This document shows, piece after piece, positions 7,223 to 13,784 of a stretch of 14,533 nucleotides of DNA. The translations under genes were made by a program, and so were the position numbers. Where the stretch lies: the NCBI GenBank assembly GCA_016189965.1, contig JACPRL010000149.1:1-14533 (forward strand), in the 5' to 3' direction. Positions within the stretch are counted from its first letter, which is position 1; every line of letters starts with the position of its first letter. This stretch comes from Acidobacteriota bacterium. GTDB taxonomy: Bacteria; Acidobacteriota; Terriglobia; Acidiferrales; 2-02-FULL-67-57. The notes under the pieces are model-generated. The model ran no database searches, was not told where the DNA came from, and was given only the letters and a program-made list of their open reading frames with translations.

Positions 7223-7831
7223 GTGGAAACGCTGACAGGTCTGCTGAGCATCGTGGCGGCCTATCTGCTGGGGGCCATCCCGTTCGGCTACCTGCTGGCG
7301 AAGCATGTGAAAGGGCTGGATGTGCGCTCGCTCGGCAGCGGTTCGATCGGAGCCACCAACGTGACGCGGGCGCTGGGGCCGGGCTGGGGGCTGGCCACGC
7401 TGGCACTCGATTCCGGCAAAGGCTACCTCGCCGTGGGGCTCGCGGCCTGGCTGATTGATCCGGCGGCCTGGATGGCGGCGGCAGGCGTGGCCGCCGTCGT
7501 GGGGCACAGCTATCCCGTGTTCCTCCGCTTCCGCGGGGGCAAGAGCGTGGCGACGGCTGGGGGGGTCTTCGCTTACTTCACGCCGCTGGCGTTGCTGGCG
7601 GCGCTCGGGGTGTGGGCGTTGGTGGTGGGGCTGTGGCGCTACATCTCGCTGGGGTCGGTGCTGGCGGCGGCAGCCTATCCGCTGTTTGCCTACGCGCTCT
7701 ATCAGACCGGAGGAGAGGTCAACCTAGCCGCGGTCGTCTGCGCCTGCCTTATCATCCTTCGGCATCGTTCCAACCTCCAGCGGCTCATCCAGGGCACCGA
7801 ACCCCGCCTGGAGCTGCGGCGGAGGAGCTGA
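7223..7831 (+). CDS. plsY: Glycerol-3-phosphate acyltransferase (acyl-phosphate dependent)
   Basis: A 202-residue multi-pass inner-membrane protein matching PlsY, which transfers an acyl group from acyl-phosphate to glycerol-3-phosphate, the first step of phospholipid synthesis. Three conserved loops are visible: SLGSGSIGATNVTR (36-49), GHSYPVFLRFRGGKSVAT (94-111) and LRHRSNLQRLIQGTE (179-193). Two positions differ from the usual signature: S41 where Asn is common (GSGN.GATN) and S108 where Gly is common (GGKGVAT). The start is GTG, 3 nt after the thpR stop. The stop overlaps the gpsA start by one base (TGATG). GpsA makes the glycerol-3-phosphate that PlsY uses, which fits the coupling. Confidence 0.94.
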   Translation: METLTGLLSIVAAYLLGAIPFGYLLAKHVKGLDVRSLGSGSIGATNVTRALGPGWGLATLALDSGKGYLAVGLAAWLIDPAAWMAAAGVAAVVGHSYPVFLRFRGGKSVATAGGVFAYFTPLALLAALGVWALVVGLWRYISLGSVLAAAAYPLFAYALYQTGGEVNLAAVVCACLIILRHRSNLQRLIQGTEPRLELRRRS

Positions 7832-8829
7832 TGCGGACGAGTGCCGTCACCGGTGGCGGAAGCTGGGGCACGGCACTCGTGCTGGCGCTCGCTCGAAGCC
7901 ACCGCCCGCACCGCCTGCGGCTCTGGATGCGGGAGACAGACTTGGCGGCGCGCGTGCACGAGAGCCGCGAGAACGACGTCTTCCTTCCCGGCTTCCGCCT
8001 GCCGCTGGAGGTGGATGTAACAACGGAGCTGGGGGAAGCGACCGCGGGCGCCGAGATCGTGGTGAGCGTCATCCCGGCGCAATACCTGCGGAGCGTCTGG
8101 AAGGAGCTGGTGCCGCACCTTGGGCGCGAAACGCTTGTCGTCAGCGCCACCAAAGGGCTGGAGATTGAGTCGCTGGCGCGCCCCTCGGAGGTCATTGAGC
8201 AGGCGGGCATCCCGGCGAGGCGGCTGGCGGTGCTCTCCGGCCCCTCGTTCGCCCGCGAAGTGGCGGCCGGGCTGCCGGCGGCGCTGGTGCTGGCTTCGCC
8301 GAACGAAGAGGTGGCGCGCGAGCTGCAAGAGGAGTTGGCCGGGCCGGCCTTCCGCCTCTACACGAACACCGATCTGGTGGGAGTGGAAATTGGGGGCGCG
8401 GTGAAGAACGTCATCGCCATCGCTGCCGGCGTCTCGGACGGGCTGGAGCTGGGGCACAACGCGCGGGCGGCGCTGATTACGCGCGGGCTGGCAGAAATCA
8501 CCCGGCTGGCGATGGCCTGCGGCGGACGGCGGGAGACCTTGGCGGGACTCGCCGGTCTGGGCGACCTGGTGCTGACCTGCACCGGCGGACTGAGCCGGAA
8601 CCGCACAGTGGGGCTGGAGCTGGCCAAAGGGCGTCGCCTGGAGGACATCATCGGCTCGATGCAGATGGTGGCCGAAGGCGTCGACACCACGCGCGCCACC
8701 CGCACCCTCGGCGGGCGGCTCGGTGTCGAACTCCCCGTCACGGAACAGATGAACCGGCTGCTGTTCGAAGGCCAGGAGCCGCGGGCGGCGGTGCGGGAGC
8801 TGATGGAACGCGCCCTGCGAGAAGAATGA
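7831..8829 (+). CDS. gpsA: NAD(P)H-dependent glycerol-3-phosphate dehydrogenase
   Basis: A 332-residue cytoplasmic enzyme that reduces dihydroxyacetone phosphate to sn-glycerol-3-phosphate. The N-terminal Rossmann motif is GGGSWGTAL (8-16), with the usual GAGSWG changed to GGGSWG. Other signatures are SATKGLE (K108), LSGPSFAREVAAGLPAAL (135-152), GGAVKNVIAIAAG with the candidate catalytic K192, HNARAALITRG (209-219) and AGLGDLVLTCTG (241-252). The ATG at 7831 follows GGAGGAG at 7821-7827 and overlaps the plsY stop. An in-frame open stretch reaches back to 7612 but lies inside plsY. Gene order and overlap indicate an operon with plsY. Confidence 0.95.
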   Translation: MRTSAVTGGGSWGTALVLALARSHRPHRLRLWMRETDLAARVHESRENDVFLPGFRLPLEVDVTTELGEATAGAEIVVSVIPAQYLRSVWKELVPHLGRETLVVSATKGLEIESLARPSEVIEQAGIPARRLAVLSGPSFAREVAAGLPAALVLASPNEEVARELQEELAGPAFRLYTNTDLVGVEIGGAVKNVIAIAAGVSDGLELGHNARAALITRGLAEITRLAMACGGRRETLAGLAGLGDLVLTCTGGLSRNRTVGLELAKGRRLEDIIGSMQMVAEGVDTTRATRTLGGRLGVELPVTEQMNRLLFEGQEPRAAVRELMERALREE

Positions 8830-8872
8830 CTAAGGTCTATCGCGCAACCCCCTGGAGCGAGGCCTCGGCAGC

Positions 8873-8905
8873 CACAGAAAAAGATTTACCGCAGAGGGCA
8901 CAGAG
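8873..8905. repeat. CACAGAG-type intergenic repeat fragment
   Basis: GCCACAGAAAAAGATTTACC followed by GCAGAGGGCACAGAGA resembles a family of purine-rich intergenic spacers. A related fragment in the opposite orientation (CCCTCTGTTTCC..TCTCTGTGGCC) lies upstream of ftsY at 10855-10881. Nothing suggests a gene. Confidence 0.35.
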
Positions 8906-8907
8906 AA

Positions 8908-8933
8908 GGGCAGACAAGAATGTCTGCCCCACC
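8908..8933 (+). repeat. REP hairpin, solitary copy (REP-A)
   Basis: GGGCAGACA (8908-8916), loop AGAA, TGTCTGCCC (8921-8929), then CACC. It is identical to the copy at 13710-13735 and closely related to three others around the RAYT gene. Read on the minus strand, the hairpin follows a GGTGG, comparable with the GTRG tetranucleotide that precedes REP hairpins. It lies 79 bp after the gpsA stop, where the hairpin may also stabilise or end the transcript; no T-tract is present. Confidence 0.8.
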
Positions 8934-8967
8934 AACAAACGAGAGCCAGAGCGGGGACGGGCGAACA

Positions 8968-8997
8968 CGTTGCCAGAGGCACGCGCTTTCAGCTAGA
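8968..8997 (+). promoter_or_regulatory. Promoter of the HD-GYP gene
   Basis: TTGCCA (8968-8973) and TAGAAT (8992-8997) are separated by 18 bp, a good sigma-70-like match. The -10 box ends 26 nt before the ATG at 9024. This supports separate transcription from gpsA. Confidence 0.6.
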
Positions 8998-9023
8998 ATC
9001 CGCCAGACACTCCGTCAGGGCGG

Positions 9024-10796
9024 ATGAGGCGACTCCTCGAACAGCTCCAGAAGCTGGCGGCACGGCTGCTGCCGCGGCGCATCCCGCTTCTCTATCTGCT
9101 GCTGGCGGTGCTGCTGGGCTTGAGCGTCATCCCCCTGGTCATTTACGGCTGGCAAGTGAGCGACCGCAACCGCAATGCGGTGAAGGTGAATGAACAGCGG
9201 TATCAGCTGAACCTGGCGCGCAGCCTGGCCCAGGAAATCCGGCTCTACGTTCGCAGCATGAATACGCAAACCGAAAGCCTGGTACGGCTGCTGGAAGCGA
9301 CGGGGGCGACTGAAAATGTCGCCGACCCCAAGCACGCCGGCTCGTTGCGGCGGGCCACGGAAGGCTTCGTGCGCACGGCGGAGAACGTTCTCTACCTGAA
9401 CATCGTCAACGCCGACCAGCGGGGCATTTTCGGCGGCGACCCGGAAGTGGGCCAGGACCACTTCGTGCGGGAGCGGCTGGCCGACGCCTTCCAGGCGGTG
9501 CAGCAGGGGAACTCCTTCCACAGCCCGGCCTTTCTCATCAAGCACGGCCCGGGGACGATCCCGGTGATGGCGATGGCGCGGCCGCTGGTAGTGGGCAACG
9601 ATTTTCGCGGCATGGTCGCCGTGGTGGTCAGCCTGGAGTCGCTGCGCCGGCGGCTGCAGGAATCGGCGGAGGGTGGGCTGGTGCCCTACGTGGTGGACCG
9701 CGACGGGCGGCTGGTTGTCCATCCGGATGAACAGGCGGTGACCATCGGGCAGGATATGAACCACATCCCCATCGTGCAGGAGTTTCGGGCGGGCACCGAG
9801 CAGGCCAGCCTGACGCAAGAGTTCGAGCTGGAAGAGAACGGCCGGACGGAGAAGATGCTGGGGACCTCGGTGGCGGTGCCGGAAATCGATTGGGGGGTCA
9901 TCGCGCAGAAGCGGCTCGCGGAGGCCTACTTCACGATCGACGAGATGGAGCGGTTCGCCTTCGCGCTGGGGGCGCTGACCATCCTGCTGAGCGTCGTCAT
10001 CGGCTACTCCCTGGCCCGGCGGCTCACCACACCCATCCAGGTGCTGGCGGAAACCACGCGGGCGATTGCGCGCGGCGATTTCTCCCGCCGCGTCGATCTC
10101 CCCAGCCGGACGGAGATCGGCGAGCTGGCGCAAACCTTCAACGTGATGACCGACGACCTGGAGAAGTACGTCGAGCAACTCAAGCAGGCGGCGCACGAGA
10201 ACCACGAGCTGTTCCTGGGTTCGATCCGCACCTTGGCCGCCGCCATCGACGAGAAAGACCCCTACACCCGCGGCCACTCGGGACGGGTGGCCAAGTACTC
10301 GACGATTCTCGCCGAAACGATGGGCCTGCCGGAGGAAGAAATCTACCGCATCCGCATCTCCGCCTTGCTGCATGACGTGGGCAAGATCGGAATTGATGAC
10401 CGCGTGCTGAAGAAGCCGGCAGGGTTGACCGAGGAAGAGTTCGAGCTGATGAAGCAGCATCCGGTCAAGGGCGCCAACATCATCCGCCCGGTGACACGGC
10501 TGCGGGAGATGATTCCGGGGATCGAGTTGCACCACGAATCGCTCGACGGCCACGGCTATCCCTACGGGCTGAAGGGGGAGGAAATCCCGCTGATGGCGCG
10601 CATCATCACCGTGGCCGACACGCTCGACGCCATGACCACCAACCGCCCCTACCAAGCCGCCATGGAGTTGGAGGTCGCGCTGGAAAAAATTCGCGCCCTG
10701 CAGGGGAAGAAATTCGACACCGCCGTCGTCGACGCCCTCTACGCCGCCGTGGAACAGAACAAACTCAAGCTCACCCCGCAGATGATTGAAGTGTGA
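9024..10796 (+). CDS. Membrane-bound sensor HD-GYP phosphodiesterase
   Basis: A 590-residue protein. A first membrane helix at about 21-44 and a second at about 310-331 bracket a periplasmic sensor region of about 265 residues that looks like a double Cache (dCache) domain (for example YLNIVNADQRGIFGG, GMVAVVVSLESLRRRL, PYVVDRDGRLVVHPDE). A HAMP linker follows at about 332-385 (TTPIQVLAETTRAIARGDF, EIGELAQTFNVMTDDL). The C-terminal 395-585 is an HD-GYP domain: RGHSGRV (H418), LLHDVGKIG (H450, D451), KQHP (H479), ELHHESLDGHGYP (H503, H504, GYP 511-513). All expected metal-binding positions and the GYP motif are visible, so c-di-GMP hydrolysis is likely. The signal sensed is unknown. It appears monocistronic with its own promoter. 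Confidence 0.92.
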   Translation: MRRLLEQLQKLAARLLPRRIPLLYLLLAVLLGLSVIPLVIYGWQVSDRNRNAVKVNEQRYQLNLARSLAQEIRLYVRSMNTQTESLVRLLEATGATENVADPKHAGSLRRATEGFVRTAENVLYLNIVNADQRGIFGGDPEVGQDHFVRERLADAFQAVQQGNSFHSPAFLIKHGPGTIPVMAMARPLVVGNDFRGMVAVVVSLESLRRRLQESAEGGLVPYVVDRDGRLVVHPDEQAVTIGQDMNHIPIVQEFRAGTEQASLTQEFELEENGRTEKMLGTSVAVPEIDWGVIAQKRLAEAYFTIDEMERFAFALGALTILLSVVIGYSLARRLTTPIQVLAETTRAIARGDFSRRVDLPSRTEIGELAQTFNVMTDDLEKYVEQLKQAAHENHELFLGSIRTLAAAIDEKDPYTRGHSGRVAKYSTILAETMGLPEEEIYRIRISALLHDVGKIGIDDRVLKKPAGLTEEEFELMKQHPVKGANIIRPVTRLREMIPGIELHHESLDGHGYPYGLKGEEIPLMARIITVADTLDAMTTNRPYQAAMELEVALEKIRALQGKKFDTAVVDALYAAVEQNKLKLTPQMIEV

Positions 10797-10811
10797 GCTC
10801 GCGACTTAGCC

Positions 10812-10828
10812 ACTGGCGACTGGCGACT
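10812..10828. repeat. Short tandem repeat ACTGGCG x2.4
   Basis: ACTGGCGACTGGCGACT, two full copies of a 7-mer plus three bases, lies 16 bp after the HD-GYP stop. It is minor and of unknown role. Confidence 0.5.
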
Positions 10829-10854
10829 CCTGACACGCAACCAATAGAAACCAT

Positions 10855-10881
10855 CCCTCTGTTTCCTGTGTCTCTGTGGCC
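10855..10881. repeat. CACAGAG-type intergenic repeat fragment, reverse orientation
   Basis: CCCTCTGTTTCC then TGTGTCTCTGTGGCC is the reverse complement of a GGCCACAGAGACACA-like spacer, related to the fragment at 8873-8905. It lies just upstream of the ftsY promoter. Confidence 0.35.
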
Positions 10882-10891
10882 AATCCGTTCC

Positions 10892-10900
10892 TGCTAGAAT
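10892..10900 (+). promoter_or_regulatory. Extended -10 promoter of ftsY, possibly leaderless
   Basis: TGC followed by TAGAAT (10895-10900) is an extended -10 element. It ends only 6 nt before the GTG start of ftsY at 10907, so transcription would begin at or next to the start codon. No Shine-Dalgarno sequence fits in the gap. The -35 region is weak. Confidence 0.5.
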
Positions 10901-10906
10901 AGGCGT

Positions 10907-11857
10907 GTGCCCGAGCTAGAAACGCAAGCAAAGACGGGTTGGTGGTCGCGCCTGCAGCAAGCGGTCAAGCGGACCCACGACCAGCTCTCCGAGCGGCTCG
11001 ACGACGTGCTGCGCGGGCGGAAGGAGATTGACCCGCAAGTCTTGGGCGAGCTGGAGGCGGCGCTGCTCGCGGCCGACCTGGGCGTTGAGACGACGAACGA
11101 GCTGCTGGCGCGCCTGCGCGAACGCGTCGAGCGCAAAGACTTGGCGGATGCAGCCGCGTTACGCGCCGCGCTGCGCGAGGAGCTGGCGGCGCTGCTACGC
11201 GCGGCCGACGGCACGCCGCGCCCGCCGGAGGCCGCAAGAGCGGCGCGTCCCTACGTCGTCTTCCTCGTCGGCGTGAACGGCACCGGCAAAACTACGACCA
11301 TTGCCAAGCTGGCCCGGCGCTGGCAGGCCGAGGGTCGCCGCGTGGTACTGTGCGCGGCCGACACCTTCCGCGCTGCCGCCGGCGAGCAACTGGAAATCTG
11401 GGCTGAGCGGCTGAAGGCCGAGCTGGTGCGGCAGAAGCCGGGCGCGGACCCGGCCGCGGTGGTCTACGACGCCATCAGCGCCGCCCGGGCGCGCGGCGCC
11501 GACGCCGTCTTCGTCGACACCGCCGGCCGGCTGCATACGAAGAAGAACCTGATGGCGGAGCTGGAGAAGATGAAGCGGGCGGCGGGGAAGCTGGTCGAAG
11601 GCGCGCCGCAGGAAATCCTGCTCGTGCTCGACGCCACCACGGGCCAGAACGGCCTGGCGCAGGCGCGCCAGTTTACTGAATCTGTCGGCATCACCGGCAT
11701 CGTGCTCACCAAGCTCGACGGCACCGCCAAAGGCGGCATCGTGGTGGCCATCGCCCGCACGCTCCGCCTGCCCATCCGCTACCTCGGCGTGGGCGAAAAG
11801 CTGGATGACCTGCTCGACTTCGACCCCGAGGCCTACGCCGCCTCGCTGTTTGAGTAA
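10907..11857 (+). CDS. ftsY: Signal recognition particle receptor FtsY
   Basis: A 316-residue SRP-type GTPase. The helical N domain spans about 12-100 and the G domain 115-316. Motifs are GVNGTGKTTTIAKLA (122-136, P-loop), DTFRAAAGEQL (152-162), DTAGRLHTKKNLMAEL (204-219), LDATTGQN (241-248), TKLDGTAKGG (268-277) and the FtsY-type ending GVGEKLDDLLDFDPEAYAASLF. The end of the G domain and the lack of a C-terminal M domain separate it from Ffh. The acidic N-terminal extension of E. coli FtsY is missing, as in many bacteria. It docks SRP-bound ribosomes at the membrane. The GTG start is inferred from homology and the nearby promoter. ribD starts 6 nt after its stop. Confidence 0.95.
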   Translation: MPELETQAKTGWWSRLQQAVKRTHDQLSERLDDVLRGRKEIDPQVLGELEAALLAADLGVETTNELLARLRERVERKDLADAAALRAALREELAALLRAADGTPRPPEAARAARPYVVFLVGVNGTGKTTTIAKLARRWQAEGRRVVLCAADTFRAAAGEQLEIWAERLKAELVRQKPGADPAAVVYDAISAARARGADAVFVDTAGRLHTKKNLMAELEKMKRAAGKLVEGAPQEILLVLDATTGQNGLAQARQFTESVGITGIVLTKLDGTAKGGIVVAIARTLRLPIRYLGVGEKLDDLLDFDPEAYAASLFE

Positions 11858-11863
11858 GGCTCT

Positions 11864-13024
11864 ATGAGCGTCAAGACACTAGCGCGCACCGAACAGGAGT
11901 GGATGGAGGCGGCGCTGGAGCTGGCGGCGCGGGGCGAAGGCCTCACCAGCCCGAACCCCCTAGTGGGCGCCGTCATCGTGCGTGACGGCGAAGAGGTCGC
12001 GCGCGCCTTCCACACCTACGACGGCGTCAAGCACGCCGAAGTGCTGGCGCTCGAACAGGCCGGGGCGGCGGCGCGCGACGCTACGCTCTACACCAACCTC
12101 GAACCCTGCTCGCACCACGGCCGCACGCCACCCTGCGTCGAAGCCATCCTCGCGGCCGGCATTCGCCGCGTGGTAGCGGCCATGGCCGACCCGAACCCGC
12201 AGGTGAACGACCGCGGCTTCGAGCGGCTGCGCGCCGCGGGCGTTGAGGTCGCGACGGGCATCCGCGAGGAAGACGCGCGCGAACTGAACGAGGCCTTCGC
12301 CTGCTGGGTGCGACTCGGGCGGCCGTTCGTGACGCTCAAAGCCGGTCTGACGCTTGACGCCAAGATTGCTCCGCCGCGAGGCGAAGCCGGCTCAGGAGCA
12401 GATCACCGCTGGATCACCTCGGAAGAATCCCGCGCGCGGGTGCAGCGGCTGCGCCATCAGGTGGACGCCGTGGTGACCGGCATCGGGACGGTGCTGGCCG
12501 ACGACCCGCTGCTCACCGACCGCTCGGGGCGGCTGCGGCGGCGGCCGCTCGTGCGCGTGGTGCTGGATGCCGGGCTGCGGCTGCCGCTCGACTCGCAGCT
12601 CGTCAGCACGGCGCAAAACGATGTGCTGGTCTTCAGCGGCGAAGACGCCGGCCTGGGCAAGCGGCGGGTGCTCGAAGCCCGCGGCGTCGAAGTGGTTGAG
12701 ATGAAGGAGTCCGGCGGGCGGCTGAGCCTGTCGGCGGTGCTGCGGCAGCTTGCCGCGCGGCAGATTGCGAGCGTGCTGCTCGAAGCCGGCTCGCACCTGA
12801 ACGCCGCGGCGCTCGAGGCCGGTCTGGTGGATAAAGTCTGGCTGTTCTACGCGCCGAAATTCCTAGGCGCCGAGGCCGTGCCCTTGCTCGAAGGCGGCGC
12901 TCAGTTCCCTGCCCTTGAACGCTACCGCCTGCACCGCTTTGGGCCCCCGCCCGCCGAAGCCTCGGCGCAGGCGGGTGACTTCGCCGTCGAAGGCTACCTG
13001 CGCGATGTTTACCGGGATCATTGA
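11864..13024 (+). CDS. ribD: Bifunctional riboflavin biosynthesis deaminase/reductase
   Basis: A 386-residue two-domain enzyme. Residues 10-145 are the deaminase: SPNPLVGAVIV (29-39), KHAEV with H57 and E59, and EPCSHHGRTPPC with zinc ligands C82 and C91. Residues about 150-380 are the reductase: RPFVTLKAGLTLDAKIA, VDAVVTGIGTVLADDPLLT and VLLEAGSHLNAAAL. It carries out two consecutive steps from the GTP cyclohydrolase II product towards riboflavin. ATG at 11864 has AGG 4 nt upstream and follows ftsY closely, so the two are probably co-transcribed. The last seven codons and the stop lie in a sequence duplicated at the ribE start, so the ribD terminus once overlapped ribE. Confidence 0.94.
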   Translation: MSVKTLARTEQEWMEAALELAARGEGLTSPNPLVGAVIVRDGEEVARAFHTYDGVKHAEVLALEQAGAAARDATLYTNLEPCSHHGRTPPCVEAILAAGIRRVVAAMADPNPQVNDRGFERLRAAGVEVATGIREEDARELNEAFACWVRLGRPFVTLKAGLTLDAKIAPPRGEAGSGADHRWITSEESRARVQRLRHQVDAVVTGIGTVLADDPLLTDRSGRLRRRPLVRVVLDAGLRLPLDSQLVSTAQNDVLVFSGEDAGLGKRRVLEARGVEVVEMKESGGRLSLSAVLRQLAARQIASVLLEAGSHLNAAALEAGLVDKVWLFYAPKFLGAEAVPLLEGGAQFPALERYRLHRFGPPPAEASAQAGDFAVEGYLRDVYRDH

Positions 13025-13032
13025 AGAAGTCG
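13001..13032 (+). repeat. 32-bp direct repeat, left copy (ribD end / former ribE start)
   Basis: It begins CGCGATGTTTACCGGG and ends GAAGAAGTCG. It is identical over 32 bp to 13785-13816, at an offset of 784 bp. The match stops abruptly on both sides. The pair brackets the RAYT/REP module. Confidence 0.95.
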
Positions 13033-13040
13033 CACCGTGA
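13005..13040 (+). pseudogene. ribE: 5' remnant of ribE left behind ribD
   Basis: ATG at 13005 opens a 12-codon frame reading MFTGIIEEVAP then stop. The first nine residues are exactly the N-terminus of the intact riboflavin synthase at 13789. It overlaps the ribD end by 20 nt in another frame. It is best read as the displaced original ribE start after insertion of the RAYT module. Confidence 0.75.
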
Positions 13041-13086
13041 CCGACTGAGCACCGCGCAGGCAACTCCATCACGCGGAGACAGCAAT

Positions 13087-13112
13087 GCGCAGACAAGAAT
13101 GTCTGCGCCACC
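13087..13112 (+). repeat. REP hairpin (REP-B, GCGC subtype)
   Basis: GCGCAGACA (13087-13095), loop AAGA-like AGAA, TGTCTGCGC (13100-13108), then CACC. It has the same layout as REP-A, but the second arm pair is C-G instead of G-C. It is the outer copy on the ribD side of the module. Confidence 0.88.
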
Positions 13113-13134
13113 CAAAGCTATAGCTAATTGCCTT

Positions 13135-13160
13135 GGTGGGGCAGACATTCCTGTCTGCCC
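13135..13160 (-). repeat. REP hairpin, inverted (REP-C, GGGC subtype)
   Basis: On the + strand it reads GGTG, then GGGCAGACA, loop TTCC, TGTCTGCCC. It is the reverse complement of the REP-A type with one loop change. It ends 3 bp from the RAYT stop codon and points opposite to REP-D and REP-E on the other side of the gene, as in BIME-like pairs. Confidence 0.88.
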
Positions 13161-13163
13161 GTC

Positions 13164-13628
13164 TTACTCTTTCTTACCCTTGAAGTACCATCCCACGTAG
13201 GTCCAAGGGTTGTCGGTCAACCCAGCTTTGACTGAATTCAGGAGCATGTAGTTCAACTTTTCTATTAGCTCGGACTGATTCCTAACAATGCGGTCGTAAG
13301 ATTCATCCTGCCATATCGGCCCTTTGCGACGGCGGCGTCGGTTCAACTCCCGAGCGGTTACTCCTTTGATTCCTTTCATGACCAGGCTTAGAGACATCCT
13401 CGTTGCGGGCCGAAGCAGCAGGTGGACGTGATCCGGCAGGACCGCGGCAGCGAGTAACTCATAGTATCGGGGATCACCTGAAACAATGTGGTCCCGTACG
13501 AACCGAATCTCTTCCAGAGTAAGAGGCTCACGAAACAGCCGGAACGTGATGTAATAGGTGGCTCCCTCTAAGGTCCAGTGTGGCAGTCGGCGTCGAGTGA
13601 TACGCAACTTTGGGGAGAGCTCCGACAC
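13164..13628 (-). CDS. REP-associated tyrosine transposase (RAYT, Y1/HUH superfamily)
   Basis: About 154 residues from GTG at 13628. The N-terminal strand LPHWTLEGATYYITFRL is typical of the TnpA/Y1 fold. The HUH motif is in AVLPDHVHLLLRP (H67, H69), and a candidate catalytic tyrosine is Y127 in EKLNYMLLNSVKAGL, preceded by IWQDESYDRIVRNQSEL. All three key residues are present, so it looks functional. RAYTs nick single-stranded REP hairpins and are thought to spread them. The GTG has GGGGG about 8 nt upstream. The frame stays open to 13694 (TTG start), but that extension is translated REP sequence and lacks a ribosome site. The gene is visibly richer in A/T than its neighbours, suggesting transfer. 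It is antisense to the ribD-ribE gap and flanked by four REPs. Confidence 0.85.
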   Translation of the reverse strand: MSELSPKLRITRRRLPHWTLEGATYYITFRLFREPLTLEEIRFVRDHIVSGDPRYYELLAAAVLPDHVHLLLRPATRMSLSLVMKGIKGVTARELNRRRRRKGPIWQDESYDRIVRNQSELIEKLNYMLLNSVKAGLTDNPWTYVGWYFKGKKE

Positions 13629-13666
13629 AGCGTCGGCCCCCGCAGCGAGGCTTTCAAGTCCATTAT

Positions 13667-13692
13667 GCGCAGACAGGGATGTCTGCGCCACC
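13667..13692 (+). repeat. REP hairpin (REP-D, GCGC subtype)
   Basis: GCGCAGACA (13667-13675), loop GGGA, TGTCTGCGC (13680-13688), then CACC. It shares the GCGC arms of REP-B. On the minus strand it lies 38 nt upstream of the RAYT GTG start, probably in its leader. Confidence 0.88.
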
Positions 13693-13709
13693 AAAACCGA
13701 ACTTAGGCC

Positions 13710-13735
13710 GGGCAGACAAGAATGTCTGCCCCACC
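13710..13735 (+). repeat. REP hairpin (REP-E, GGGC subtype)
   Basis: GGGCAGACA (13710-13718), loop AGAA, TGTCTGCCC (13723-13731), then CACC. All 26 bases are identical to REP-A at 8908-8933. It is the outer copy on the ribE side. Confidence 0.88.
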
Positions 13736-13770
13736 ACCAAGCAAGAAGCGAGGCAGTAGGATTTCACCTC

Positions 13771-13779
13771 TGCTAGACT
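13771..13779 (+). promoter_or_regulatory. Candidate extended -10 promoter of ribE
   Basis: TGC followed by TAGACT (13774-13779) ends 9 nt before the ribE ATG, leaving almost no leader. It lies between the RAYT module and the right copy of the 32-bp repeat, so ribE may have gained its own promoter when it was separated from ribD. The -35 region is weak. Confidence 0.4.
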
Positions 13780-13784
13780 AGCAC

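Noticed and set aside
5315..7507. Open frame of about 730 codons on the minus strand across cinA, thpR and plsY
   Set aside because: Composition is His/Arg/Gln/Gly-rich with no recognisable domain; it is antisense to three well-supported genes and is a product of high GC.
7612..7830. N-terminal extension of GpsA
   Set aside because: It lies inside plsY; the Rossmann motif of GpsA begins right after the ATG at 7831, which has its own ribosome site.
9015..10655. Open frame of about 546 codons on the minus strand over the HD-GYP gene
   Set aside because: It is antisense to a complete HD-GYP protein and shows no domain signature.
13087..13735. CRISPR array
   Set aside because: The repeated units are unevenly spaced hairpins in both orientations, without regular spacers or cas genes.
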